Shown: positions 11,544 through 22,525, numbered from the stretch's first letter. The stretch: 64,000 nt of DNA from Microglena sp. YARC (GCA_022414725.1 CM039463.1:22639511-22703510), one strand, 5' to 3'. Numbers and translations: made by a program. The notes: generated by a model from the sequence alone, not told the origin.

Positions 11544-12480
11544 ATATGTGCAGCATTAAATAATGGCATACAACCATTTGCCAAAGCGGTTTTGAGTCGA
11601 ACCTGAGTCGGTCCCAGCTCGTTTGCTGTTTCCAAGTAACCCCTAGCGACTAATGTACAAGGCAGTACAATTAGGCCACCAGTTTAATTAAATTCACGTT
11701 TGAAATTGAATTAAAAAAACGTTCACAATATGCACTTACTTTTTATTGGATGTTCTCCATTATTGAGTTATTCGCGGTTACAGCTTGGTCAAATCTTGAA
11801 TTTTAAAAATGGTAAACCTTGAATTTTAATTCAAAATGCTAATTGCTTGTGTAACAAGTTATCAATTTCACTTGTGAGTGTGCCACAAGACAATACATTT
11901 TAATAGCTTTCACAATATGCACCTACATTTTATTGGATGGACACCATTACTGAGTTATCCATGGTCAGCGCTTGGCCATCCACAAGTTACACCTTGGTTG
12001 AACCTGGCGTTAGGCTGTGCATTGACATGGGTGAATAACGCCACTTGTCCAAGCACACCATTGCTAGGAAGGTTCAGAAGCACGTCATATATTAACATGT
12101 AAAAAGGAAATTGTACACTTGCAAACTGAGGTTTAGCCAACTGGTTTTCAGGTCTCAACTTGAGTGTGTCCAGCCATGGACCCCTTTTGCCAAGTATGTT
12201 TTGCCATGATTTTTTTAGAGCACTTTTCTTAAACAACAGGGGTTTTCCCAACACATGTTCTTCCCATGCAATGCTGCGTCTACGGTTTCTAACAAATTAA
12301 TCGATCAACAAACTTACTAACTAACTAACTAAATAAATAACTGACTAACTGACTGACTGACTGACTGACTAACTAACTAACTAACTAGCTAACTAACTAA
12401 CTGACTAAATAACTAACTAGCATTTTAACCAACTGTCAAACAAACTAACCAACTTACCAACCAACCAACTAACCAACAGA
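11490..12480. other. Intron B3-A4 interior
   Basis: No gene. It contains (AACT)n at 11496-11541, then the two paralogous intron blocks seen in other long introns (11545-11900 and 11905-12290), and an AACT/GACT-rich tract at 12300-12480 leading to the A4 acceptor. Confidence 0.7.
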
Positions 12481-12508
12481 CTAACCAGCGAACCAACAAA
12501 TTCTCTAG

Positions 12509-12703
12509 GTCATGGTTCTTTAGATAGACAACGACCGACAGCGAATTAGTCTGAGCACCAAAAACTTGGAGGTGAACCCTGGTGACATGGTCAAGAACCC
12601 CCAGCTGGTGTATGAGAAGGCTGAGGAGGCGGCAGCTGTTTTCAGGGCTGGGGTTCTAGAGGCTGAGGCAGAGGCTGAGGCACACAAGCAGGAGAGGGAC
12701 AAG
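12509..12703 (+). pseudogene. Exon A4 with in-frame TAG
   Basis: 65 codons, phase 0, with splice sites intact. Codon 5 is TAG (12521-12523), at the position where the paralogue at 49916 has CAG (VMVLQIDND). The rest stays open: [18 protein letters not shown] and a linker [14 protein letters not shown]. The same TAG is in copy 2, so it predates the duplication. Either the gene is decayed here, the codon is read through, or the exon is skipped; skipping would keep frame. Confidence 0.75.
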
Positions 12704-12870
12704 GTGTGTTCTGGCTGTTGTGCAACAGGCTGTCACGGTGAACACATGCTGATATGTTGTGGGAGGAAGGAGGGGTGGGGTGGAGAATTTGAATCTGACT
12801 GGGACATCCATATCATTATTAGAGATCACAGCTTTAGGTTCTTAGAGCACATAGCAAGGAGACTAGGAAG

Positions 12871-13038
12871 GTCATGGTTCTTGAGATAAGCAAGAATTGG
12901 GGACGAATTCCCCTGAGCACCAGAAGCTTGGAGGTGAATCCTAGTGACATGGTCAAGAACCCCCAGATGGTGTATGAGAAGGCTGAGGGAGTGGCAGCTG
13001 CATTCAGGGCTAAGGTTGAGGTGTCACCCATCCTAAAG
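12871..13038 (+). CDS. Exon A4b, extra second-half exon
   Basis: 56 codons, phase 0, starting only 167 bases after A4. It reads [20 protein letters not shown], then [18 protein letters not shown] and ends VEVSPILK. It follows A4 with no exon B between, because a deletion fused an A-B intron directly to the acceptor region of the next exon A (acceptor AGGAAG). It is probably non-functional unless used as an alternative to A4. Confidence 0.65.
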
Positions 13039-13156
13039 GTGTGTCCTGGCTGTTGTGCAACAGGCTGGGATGGTGAACACATGATGTGTTGTGGGATGGA
13101 GGAGAGGGGGGGGGGGGGGGGGGGATTTGAATCTTAAGTAGACATCCGTAGTTGTA

Positions 13157-13294
13157 TAATCTTTAAATGGCTTCAGCGTGTATGTCGATATCGGTGCGGA
13201 CCCTAGCGGTCTGTTGCATAATGACCAAGCAAATCACGAGCGTATCACCAAATAAGATATTGAAAAGATATTCAGGGTGGGCGACAAGGTCAAC
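13157..13294 (+). pseudogene. Decayed exon B4
   Basis: The frame from 13166 reads NGFSVYVDIGADPSGLLHND, then HERITK, TAA (13253), DIEKIF and VGDKV. The 5' third, including the acceptor, is replaced by sequence homologous to the A-B intron (ACATCCGTAGT). The donor AAG-GTATGT has become AAC-GCATGT. A homologous decayed exon is at 60470. Confidence 0.7.
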
Positions 13295-13392
13295 GCATGT
13301 TGGTGTAGAGGTTGGAGGGGGCACAGTAGGTCAGCGTGTGGGGGTGTAGGGGGCAGTTGGTGTATGTGTGTGTTACGGAGGCAGCGGGCGGG

Positions 13393-13431
13393 AGATGGGG
13401 GGTGGGGGGGGGGGTGGGGGGGGGGGGGGGG
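13393..13431. repeat. G-rich run in intron
   Basis: Interrupted poly-G of ~38 bases following decayed exon B4. Confidence 0.85.
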
Positions 13432-13655
13432 TATGTTGTGATTGTGGCAGAATGTGGTGGTGGAGGGGGACACAGTGGACACCATGTATGGGTGGAGAGG
13501 TTTGCCTGTTGGCATGCTGGATAAACATAATTGGTTGTGAATGCAACCGTGTGGCCCAGACCATCACCTCTCCAACCATCCAACTAATCAACCAACACGC
13601 AAACAAACAAGCAATCAGAATAGGTAACCAACTAACTAACTTACTTACCAACTTA

Positions 13656-13930
13656 CTGTGCTGGTTGTCAACCCCGCTGACATGGTCCAGGATTATGGAT
13701 GGATGGATGTTGCAGTCCAGGGGTAGGCCAAGTAGGCTAGCCCAAGTGTGACAGGAAGGGCTAGAACTAGCCCCCCCAAGGACTAGCCCAAGTGTGACAG
13801 GAAGGGCTAAAAAGGGAAAAAATAATGAACTGAATTCCAAACGATCGTTTTAAAGACAGGTGCCTCGAGTCCGTGCTACAGTGATAATTTAATTATTCAA
13901 TTATAATAAAATCGGCATTCCACATTTACA
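13656..13930. pseudogene. Exon A fragment disrupted by dispersed repeat D
   Basis: GTCAACCCCGCTGACATGGTC (13668 on) matches the VNPGDMV part of exon A. It is followed directly by repeat D (GTTGCAGTCCAGGGG, from ~13705), which contains an extra internal AGCCCAAGTGTGACAGG duplication. On the far side GAGGATTTTGAGATGGGAAG matches the exon tail kept at 61395-61416. The exon is dead in this copy. Confidence 0.65.
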
Positions 13931-14338
13931 TCAAGAAGGCTGTTGATGAGGATTTTGAGATGGGAAGTTGGAAATAGAGGATCAGTCATAGAACAAAATC
14001 TGGGTACCCACGGGTTCCAAAGAAATACTTGATTTGAATGCCCCCTTATAATCTGGAGCCCATCGTGATATATGTCTTGAGGTTGAAGAACTAATCGCAC
14101 GCACACACACGACTCGAGGAATGGTAGGTAAGTAGGATAGGCGCATTTAGTGAATTCGCAGTCTAGCCCCTTCACCTGCAAAGGCAACTTCATACATTGA
14201 TTGGCCGCACCAAGACTCTCTTTGAATAATTGAATGAAATTAATTGTTACATACAGGCTCCTGACACCGATATTACCCGCCCACACACACCACCAACACC
14301 TACCCCCACCCATCTACCCACCCTGCCCTGCCCTGTAG

Positions 14339-14506
14339 TGTCTCAGTATTCGGCAGCTAGAAGAGGACAGGGAGCAGCAGAACAAGATACTGAAGGCACG
14401 CCACGCAGAGGATGCTTCTGTCCACTACCTGAACTAGCCACTGGGCTACACATAAACATATCAGCAGTTCTGGACAGCTGATTGTGTCAGCTTCAAGGCG
14501 CACTAG
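14339..14506 (+). pseudogene. C-terminal exon of gene A, two in-frame stops
   Basis: After acceptor CCTGTAG the frame reads CLSIRQLEEDREQQNKILKA, then EDASVHYLN, TAG (14435), PLGYT, TAA (14453), TYQQFW and ends FKAH, TAG (14504). It is homologous to the intact exon 61785-61955, where the two internal stops are CAG (Q) and GAA (E). Copy 2 has both stops too. The tail has a coiled-coil-like charged start and aromatic-rich end; its function is unknown. Confidence 0.7.
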
Positions 14507-15745
14507 GTTTTGTCAGGTTTGACTGAATGGCCAGTCAGGGGTGTTGCCTAGAAGCTGCAGCCCGCAGCCAAAATTAAAAGCACTGTCCACAACCCATTGT
14601 TTGGTTGTGAGAGAAAATTATGTCGCTACTTCTGGACTGTCCGTTTGTTAATGCTCTGATGTTGTGAGTGCCTCTGAGGCTCTTCCCTCAGCAAGCTTCT
14701 GTTTCATAGCTTCACGCGCTCCCCCAGGCGCTTCCCACTCCTGCGTCACTCTCTGCAGCCAATGCACTCCAAGGCGGTATGTTCATAACCCATTATTGTG
14801 TTTCATAGCTTCAGACGCTACCCCAGGTGCCTCCCACTCCTGCATCACACTTTGCAGCCAATGCACTCTAAGACGGTATGTCCATAACCCAATATTGGGT
14901 AATGACATTATTTGTTTCTAGTCCGCAGAATGACATGGGAGCCGAACTGGGGTGTTCCTCTACTGAATACCAGTCCATAGATGCTATTGGGAGAGATCCA
15001 CCACAAATTATATTCAGGGGGGGGGGGGGGGGGGGGGGGGGGCAGCCACCGTCCAGGGTCACTCTCTCTATATCTATCTCTGTATATATCCAAAAATAAA
15101 CACACCACACAAACACCGCCATAACGAGCTCAACGAATTGCAGAGCGAGACCTCATAGTAGATCACTGCTTCTTTCCTTTCCGTCACTTTGCATCTGTTT
15201 TCGTCCTGATGCCCAGTGCCATTTGATGTTATGAGATGGACCCACAATCAAAGGTCACTGCCTATGACAAATGCGGTAAACAATTGCAGTGCAGCAACCC
15301 TTCAGCCAGTCGCATTTTATTACATGTTGCAAAGGACTGTATTGTGCCCTTCAGCATATCACATTTTATTTTCCTTGTAGTGCTCGAGGTCGTGCTAGAC
15401 ATTTTATTTGTCGAGGTTGGGTAGGTCCCTTTAGCCTATTTGACTATCTCTGGACTGTAGCATACACACATTAGCGATGGTTTAAGACCCCCCAGCTTTG
15501 GGCACATTAGGGTCAATAATGGGGCCCTAAACCCCGACCCCCCAAGACCCATCAAATAACTTAACGTTGATGATGAAGATATGTCTTTTCCCCACACGTG
15601 CCCATTTCCCAATGGTCATGAGACCAACACCAATGGATAGGCCTTTACAATAGGTGAAGAATGCACCTACTTAGACCCCATAATTCTAAGTGGTGGCCGA
15701 GATAATGACTGTTTATATTACTATCCCAACCAGCGATTTTCCTAA
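14507..15745. other. Intergenic region
   Basis: No gene seen. It contains a 99-bp tandem duplication (14702-14899, starting TTTCATAGCTTC) and a poly-G run at 15019-15041. The sequence just after the stop is a diverged paralogue of 61956-62070. Confidence 0.6.
14702..14899. repeat. 99-bp tandem duplication
   Basis: Two diverged units start with TTTCATAGCTTC at 14702 and 14801. They share CTGCAGCCAATGCACTC / TTGCAGCCAATGCACTC and GTATGT.CATAACCCA. Confidence 0.85.
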
Positions 15746-16828
15746 GCACGATTAATCGTGCAGGCACGATTATTGATGTTTCTCGCGAAATGGTCCATCG
15801 TTTTCTCAGGTCTGGGTAATGTTTTCGAGCTCGCGAAACTTTGGCCTGGGCATCGTTCATGCACGATTATTAATGTTTCTGGTCGAACCAAACGCTGGCT
15901 GCAGCATCGTGCAGAACGATTATTAATGTTTAGCATCAGCCATAATGTTGGCTCAGGCGTCGCGCATCCCAAATTCCCATGCCAAGGGAGCATGCTCTAG
16001 ATAGAACACTGGGTGACACGCTGGACAGATTCCAGCCAGCTCATCCGGGGGGAGGCGAAAGGGGCATGGCGGGGCAGGGGGGGAGTTGAGGCCACGTACG
16101 CGTACGCCATGAAATAACCTCGACACAGGGCTTTATGAAACCTCGAGCTCGCCTGATGTGAGCTCGCCCGTGGGGGCTTTCTATTTACTTTACACCTGCT
16201 CCCTTGATTTCCTTGATGGCTTTGCCTTCGATCGAGCTATTTAGAATTGCTTACATATTCTTCGCCTTACCACTGAGCCGCGAGCCCACGACCTAGAACT
16301 GCTTGAATGCAGATGCCTGCGCCCCGTTTGACTGCCATTTGAATGCAACCCCACGACTCCTGCAAGGCGTGCCGCGGGGGCTATCCGTTTGCTTTCCACC
16401 TGCTTCCTTGATTTCTTTGATGGCTTTGCTTTCGATCGAGCTATTTATAATTGCTGGATCGCTCTGACCATGGTCGGAGAGTCTGTGGAGGAGGAGAGAA
16501 CCTTCTCTGCCATGAATTTCATCAAGGACCTGACGAGGAATCGGCTGGAGGAGGAGCACCTCATCGGCGCTGTGCGGGCTTTCGTCATGCGCCGCATGTT
16601 TCCCTTTGACGACTTCCTCTTCGAGCAAGCGTTTGATACCTGGACTGAGAAGTGCACGCGAAGGAATGCACTACTCCACTAAGCCACGAACTTGGATTAG
16701 TTGATGTACTGCATGTTTTGCTTGCCATCAAAACTGTAATCGTGCAGAAACGTGCAAAACGATTATTAATGTTTTCATGTTCCCGAAGTGCAGACCCAAG
16801 AATCGGACCCAAACGATTATTAATGTTT
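15746..16828. mobile_element. Deleted hAT-like element with subterminal repeats
   Basis: The motif CGATTATTAATGTTT (first copy TTGATG) lies at 15767, 15864 and 15917 on the left and at 16760 and 16814 on the right of a transposase fragment. A perfect palindrome GCACGATTAATCGTGC is at 15746-15761. Clustered subterminal repeats around a transposase remnant fit a hAT element. The termini and target duplication could not be fixed. Confidence 0.55.
16389..16682 (+). pseudogene. hAT transposase C-terminal dimerisation fragment
   Basis: The frame encodes LTMVGESVEEERTFSAMNFI, then KDLTRNRLEEEHLIGAVRAF and ends near TRRNALLH with a stop. The pattern ..ERTFSA.N.IK...RN.L...HL is the hAT C-terminal dimerisation region. 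The N-terminal zinc finger and DDE residues are absent. The 5' part duplicates a segment at 16185-16255 (CCCTTGATTTCCTTGATGGC). The first ATG is arbitrary. Confidence 0.65.
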
Positions 16829-16829
16829 C

Positions 16830-18755
16830 GCTCAAAAACCTTAGGGAAATCACTGCCCAACCTCTTTCCTGACTTATGGCTACCGGTACAGTTGGACTTA
16901 CCAGATTGTGTGCCCTTAAACTAGCGGACACTGTCCACTCCCATTCTATTTCAGAGTATTTTACAGTGCCGCCGTTTTATGGAGGTACACCCTGGGATGA
17001 TACCTGGGGACTCGCACACAGACCGTGCCCCCCCCTCAGTTTTTGTCTTGCCAGCTACATAGTGCTGATGCTTCCCAACCGGGGTGAAAACCCCCCGTAG
17101 TAAGTTGCACTGGCACAATGTGTTTCCGGTGCCTGCCCTCGCGGGCATCGATGGCGATTCTTTTTTACTAAGGTGGTCCTACGGTGACTTTAGCTAGCTC
17201 CGGCTTACGCTATGGTGTCCTTAACTTCACGTCCTGTGAGTAACTGTATTACACGGATGTAACAATTTCAATTTCAATTTCAACTGTTTATATTAGCGGG
17301 TCTCGGAGCCAGGGGTATCTACTGAGGGGTGTCCTCACACTTTTTCATCATGGGGTCTAGCACTTTTGTTTTTGGAACGTATCAAGGTGCCAAATGGGAC
17401 CCGGAGGGGCTTCAGCAGCACTTGCCTCTGGGGAAGCACCGCTGCTGCATCACGAGCTGCTCACCGCGGAATTCCTCCTGAAGATATGTAGAGTCCCTTG
17501 CTATTAATCACCTCAGCCACCCTTCGCAATTCCCGCTGAGGTCGAGGGTCCGAAGACCTTTCCTAAGCACCACTGTCTAATCGTCTATGCCTTGAGTTGT
17601 CTCATTCGACCCAAGCAGGCGCAAGCTAGTGCTGAACTGCTGAAGTGCTTCGGTTTAGCCCAGTGGCTGGCTCTGGGAGATGCCTAGAAGCTGCTAAGAA
17701 ATGCTGAAAATAAATCCCTGCCAAATCTGATTCCTCAATTTAAAGAAATGACAGTGCTCACATTTGCGAGCATGCAAGTGTGATGTTGTGGAGATTAGAG
17801 AGTGTGGTCGTTTTCGGATTATGACTGCATGAAGAGGACATGCAATTGAGGGGAATGTGTGTTCAATGTTACAAAAATATCCGCTGATACCGCATATCCG
17901 AGTTTTTCTTGGAATAGACACTGTACATTTAATTGTGATCTCCAGAATGGCGTACATGAAAAAAAGATTGTAGTAGTATATGCAACATCTACTCCCCCCC
18001 CAAATATGTTATGTTTGGCCAACTTTGGGTTTAAAATCATATGATATCCCGACGGTCATGCGAGTTCAAAAGTTTTGATTCCGGGGGGGACAGCGACAAT
18101 GCTGATCAGCGAACCCTATGATACTACACCCCATTCGTCTTCCAATTACAAGTCTCCCCGCCCCCTCTCTTGGAACCCAGGGAGCACACTCAGAGGATGG
18201 TGACAAGGAGTGGGAACTTATATGGAATTGAATTTGAATAATTACATGACGTTTTCAGCCAACTTTGGGCTGCTCACCGAGGTACTTTCCACCAACAGTT
18301 GAACTTGAACTTGTTTAGCCAACAGTTGGAAGTTCCCGTGCGATACCCATGGCATGCCATGGCAACCAGGGATTGCACGAAGCACTGAAGCAAGTCTGCT
18401 CACCACCAAGAGCCCAGGACATCGCGATGGACCTTCTGACTTCGGTTCCCCAGCTCCGAAACCTGGGGTAGTGGTACAACGAGCCTGAGTGTCGTAACGG
18501 GACTACTGGTCAGCCGAACCCAGGGGCCCCTAGCTGAACCTGACTGAGAGATCGTACCGCCCGGTTTCGATCGCTCATTCACGTTGCGAAATAGGTTGCT
18601 CCTGCATTGAGGGGCGGTAAATAGCATTCCTTGGCTGGTGTTGGTCACGATTGTCCGAGGACCTCCAATCCACGTCGGCGTACTGCTTTCTTTCTGGCTT
18701 GTTGATGCGTCCTCGCCCGATCTAATCTCTGTGCTAGACTTGACGATACAGCGTC
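16830..18755. other. Intergenic region upstream of gene B
   Basis: No convincing gene. (CAATTT)3 is at 17262-17280. Positions 17815-17965 are a diverged paralogue of 62140-62645, including AATTGTGATCTCCAGAATGG. Positions 18175-18235 encode a short TQRMVTRSGNLYGIEFE-like frame that could be a retroelement relic. The promoter of gene B should lie just upstream of 18756, but no clear TATA motif was seen. Confidence 0.5.
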
Positions 18756-18852
18756 ATGCAGTCCAAGGTTTCTAACGCTAGTCTCTATCGAGCACCAGCG
18801 GCTGCTCGCTGTTCAGTGCTGAGGTCGTTTATCCCCAACAGACTACCTCCAG
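18756..18852 (+). CDS. First exon, transit-peptide-like
   Basis: The ATG at 18756 opens MQSKVSNASLYRAPAAARCS, then VLRSFIPNRLPP, and ends in phase 1 at CCAG|GTAAGC. It is rich in Ser, Ala and Arg and has no acidic residues, as in chloroplast transit peptides. That suits a plastid RPS1-like product. It is identical in copy 2 (42742-42838). Inferred from composition and donor only. Confidence 0.55.
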
Positions 18853-18978
18853 GTAAGCTACATAGATTTACACTCCACCCCCCTCACACCCCACCCATCC
18901 ACCACCCTGGTTATAGAACTCTCTACCAAACCAAACCATTTAACCAAACCATTTAAACCAAACCAACTGCTTCTGCAG

Positions 18979-19097
18979 GGCCCAGTACCAAGCGTTGGTG
19001 TAAGCCCCCCAGGGCTGTGGAGAAGAGTTAGGGTAGCAGCAGGGATATTGTGACGGATGAAGCAGTGTTTAGAGATTGGACTCAGGCGCCCCAGTCG
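18979..19097 (+). CDS. Second exon, in-frame TAG in copy 1
   Basis: Joined in phase 1 after TTCTGCAG, it reads PSTKRWCKPPRAVEKS, TAG, GSSRDIVTDEAVFRDWTQAP and QS before donor GTAAGC. In copy 2 the TAG is GAG (E), so the open frame is probably ancestral, although copy 2 has lost one C upstream. It is phase 0 at its end, matching the phase-0 exons that follow. Confidence 0.5.
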
Positions 19098-19359
19098 GTA
19101 AGCGCTGCCACAACGCCCCACACCCAAAACATACACATACAGGCACACACCCATCACATTAACCTAGCACCACCACTACCAAAATACAGCTGAACAATGA
19201 GTGCACCGTTGTCAGCAAAATATTTAAGTATGGACAGTAATGAGGAAGATTATTCAGCATCACAAACGAGTAAATCAAAAACATTCAAATAACAAAGGTG
19301 CTGTGAAGTCAAGGGGTAAGCTGCTTGCAATCTTGACCCCAACCTTCTGTGCAACAAAA

Positions 19360-20010
19360 AATCTGAAATCCAAATCCAAATCTATGACACTGGATCAAGT
19401 GGCTCTCAGCACTCAATCTTTCAAATTGATGATACTGGATCAAGTGTCAGTCTGTCAGTCTGCTCTCAATCCTTCAAATTGATGATACTGGATCAAGTGG
19501 CTCTCTGCACTCAATCCTTCAATTTGATGATTCTGGATCGAGTGGCTCTCAGCACTATCACTCTGCACTCAATCCTTCAAATCAGTGATATGAATGATAT
19601 TGGGTCAAGTGGAAGTCTATCAGTAAGCACTGAATCCTTCCAATCAGTGATACAATGATGTTGGATCAAGTGGCACTCTGCACTAAATACAAATCAAGTC
19701 CATGATGTTTGATCAAGTGGAAATCTGCACTCAAGAACAATCAAGTCAATGATATTTCATTGCCTGGCAGCTTTCGCATTACTGGGCTTTTCCTTGAATA
19801 GTGCATTGATTGTCTTGTCTTGTCTTGACCATGAGTTCTCTTATTGAATTGAGATTAATTCAATTTAAGTTGAGGTGAGGTGAGCATGTGTGTTTCCATT
19901 GAGAGTGCTGTACAACTCAGAGATGTACAACAGAAGTGAATTACAGCTACCAAATCACTGATGTTGGATCAAGAGGCAGCCTTCACAGCATCCTTCAAAT
20001 CATTGATATC
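19360..20010. repeat. Diverged repeats of GATACTGGATCAAGTGGC
   Basis: The pattern TTCAAATTGATGATACTGGA followed by TCAAGTGGCTCT and CACTCAATCC recurs at irregular ~60-80 base spacing. It lies between exon 2 and exon 21028 and is probably intronic. No gene was seen. Confidence 0.7.
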
Positions 20011-20218
20011 GGATCAACTCGCTATCCTCACATAAACATTCAAAACCTCGATACGTGATAAAATGGCAGTCTTTATCAGACAAACGTATAAAGATCAGGT
20101 AGCAGCCTTCAAACAAACCTTCAAATAACCAATACGTGTTCTAGAGGTAGTCTTGTATAATAGAACCTTAAAATCACTTTTGTCTAGTCAAGTGGAAGGC
20201 TTAACATGAACCGTTCAA

Positions 20219-20690
20219 ATGGCAGTGAATTGACTTGAACTTGAACTGGGTGGAACTTGGTGAGGGCTTGACTTGAACTTGGTCTGGGTGGAACTTGGTG
20301 AGGGCTTGACTTGAACTTGATCTGGGTGGAACTTGGTGAGGGCTTGACTTGAACTTGATCTGGGTGGAACTTGGTGAGGGCTTGACTTGAACTTGATCTG
20401 GGTGGAACTTGGTGAGGGCTTGACTTGAACTTGAACTGGGTGGAACTTGGTGAGGGCTTGACTTGAACTTGAACTGGGTGGAACTTGGTGAGGGCTTGAC
20501 TTGAACTCGAACTGGGTGGAACTTGGTGAGGGCTTGACTTGAACTTGAACTGGGTGGAACTTGGTGAGGGCTTGACTTGAACTTGAACTGGGTGGAACTT
20601 GGTGAGGGCTTGACTTGGACTTGAACTGGGTGGAACTTGGTGGGGGCTTGACTTGAACTTGAACTGGGTGGAAATTTGAGGGCTTGAATA
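20219..20690. repeat. 38-bp minisatellite, about 12 copies
   Basis: Unit GGGTGGAACTTGGTGAGGGC followed by TTGACTTGAACTTGAWCT, repeated every 38 bases with few substitutions. Because 38 is not a multiple of 3, minus-strand translation yields a 38-residue super-repeat, which produces a spurious 200-codon ORF. Confidence 0.95.
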
Positions 20691-21027
20691 CCTCCTTTAG
20701 GTGTCCCTCAAAATGCCTGCCACATTTTGGGAAAGTTCTGACAGTACAAACGCAAGATCTAAGATCTGGAGGAAGTACAGTCAAAAGTACTCCCCGCCTG
20801 GGGACTGTTAGTCGCACTTGTGTCTACTCAAGTGGAAGACTTCACATGATCCTTTCAAATGGCTGCAAATGAAATGAAATGACTAAGGAGAGGGCTAGAC
20901 AATGTCAATGAATACAAGATATGTGGACTTCCTAATTTGAACTTGCAATTGCCAACATTCTCATTACCCTTATCACTTTGACCAAAGTTCTCATACATCT
21001 TGATGTGTCTCAAATGTATCCATGCAG

Positions 21028-21090
21028 AAGCGCCAGGGCTCTCTGGTTTTGCATAAGGTCAAGGCTAATGGATTAGATCCTGGCCTGAAG
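21028..21090 (+). CDS. Short exon before S1 array
   Basis: 21 codons, phase 0, between acceptor CATGCAG and donor GTGAGG. It reads KRQGSLVLHKVKANGLDPGL and K. The end LDPGLK and the downstream intron (GGCTGTTATGCAACAGGCTGG) are homologous to exon A ends (VDPNLK) and their introns. It is thus a shortened or diverged exon A lacking the S1 part. Confidence 0.6.
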
Positions 21091-21631
21091 GTGAGGCCTG
21101 GCTGTTATGCAACAGGCTGGGATGGCTTTGGTGGTCAGTGTTTTGTAGAAGGGTCGAGCAGGGGGTGGTGGTGGGTGGCTTACTGTAATTTCTCTATCTA
21201 GTTAGATGGCTTACTGTACTTTCTCTCCCTAGTTAGATGGCTTACTGTACTTTCTCTCCCTTAGTTAGATGGCTTACTATACTTTCTCTCCCTTAGTTAG
21301 ATGGCTTACTGTACTTTCTCTCTCTCAGTTAGATGACTAGTTGACTGATTCTTCACGTTGAATTGCTGTTCACCAAGCAAATGCTCTTTGCTACTCACAC
21401 ACCCCTTGCTGAGGGACACCAGATGCAAGAAGGACAGACCATCATTCACATACTTAGGGATGGTCTCGAGGCCACCAACAAGTCACAAGACTGGTGCCTA
21501 GAATCCCAGGACGTGACATCCTGGAGGGCACCCACCAAGGACTCCTGAGAAGTGAAAGTTGGAAATGACACTGCTATCTTCTATCCATGTCTTCAATCCT
21601 TTTGACTAAACTGATTTGACCTGATTTGCAG

Positions 21632-21796
21632 CTCCATGAGCTTAGATCTGGAGTTGTCCAATCTGTTCAAAAGTACGGAGTTTTTGTCGACATTGGAGCA
21701 GGCTCTAGCGGACTGTTGCATATCAGCCGAATGACTCACAAGCAGATCAGCCCCGAAGACATTGAGAAGATGTTCAGTGTGGGAGACGAGATCAAG
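21632..21796 (+). CDS. Exon B5, first half of S1 domain
   Basis: 55 codons, phase 0, TTTGCAG to GTATGT. It reads LHELRSGVVQSVQKYGVFVD, IGAGSSGLLHISRMTHKQIS, and ends FSVGDEIK. The YGVFVDIG core is canonical for S1. It splices to A6. Confidence 0.88.
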
Positions 21797-22039
21797 GTAT
21801 GTTGGTGTGGAGAATGGAGGGGGCACAGTAGGGCAGCATGTGGTGATGTAGGGGGCGGCCTGTTGGGATATGCAGCATCAGGTGTACATGTGTGTGGGGG
21901 AGGGGTAAGGGGACTAGGGGGGGGGGGGGGGGGGGGGGGGGGGAGGTAAGGGGAACACAGGGGAGAATATGCATGGGTGGAGAGGTTTGCCTTCTGGCCT
22001 GTTGAATAAGGAGAAAAAAGATAAGGAAATCAAGCTAAA

Positions 22040-22200
22040 GAACCAACTAACAAATGAACCAACCAACCAACCAACCAACCAATTAACCAACCAACCATAT
22101 AACTAACTAAGCAACTAACTAACTGACTTGCTCACTCACTAACTAAATCACTCACTAACTAACTAACTAAATGACTGACTAACTAACTAACTAACTAACG

Positions 22201-22231
<31 letters not shown>

Positions 22232-22298
22232 GAACTAACGAACTAACTAACTAACTAACTAACTAACTAGCTAACTGACTAACTAACTAACTAACTAG

Positions 22299-22379
<81 letters not shown>

Positions 22380-22470
22380 CAACTAACCAACTAACCAACC
22401 AACCAACTAACTAACTAACTAACCTACTAACTAACTAACCAACTAACTAACTAACTGGCTAGGTGACCAA
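22040..22470. repeat. AACT/AACC array in intron B5-A6
   Basis: Long near-perfect AACT repeats with AACC interruptions and occasional AACG, upstream of the A6 acceptor. The copy-2 array (46040-46410) is shorter. Confidence 0.95.
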
Positions 22471-22525
22471 CAAATACTCTACTGACTAACCACCAGCCAT
22501 ACCAACGAACAAAACGATCCCCTAG

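Noticed and set aside
13145..13165. VV-TAA-S in decayed B4 aligning with VVQS, as evidence for TAA=Gln
   Set aside because: The bases ACATCCGTAGTTGTAT belong to intron sequence fused to the exon, as the sister introns show; the alignment is fortuitous.
18400..18648. 82-codon minus-strand ORF upstream of gene B
   Set aside because: No recognisable motif or regulatory context; nucleotide conservation is only that of the recent duplication.
18400..18660. tRNA or other structured RNA gene
   Set aside because: No cloverleaf, A/B boxes or snRNA motifs could be found by reading; no RNA gene was supported anywhere in the window.
20215..20817. 200-codon minus-strand ORF rich in Ser, Pro, Lys and Gln
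   Set aside because: It is the translation of the 38-bp minisatellite; copy 2 gives a different frame order.
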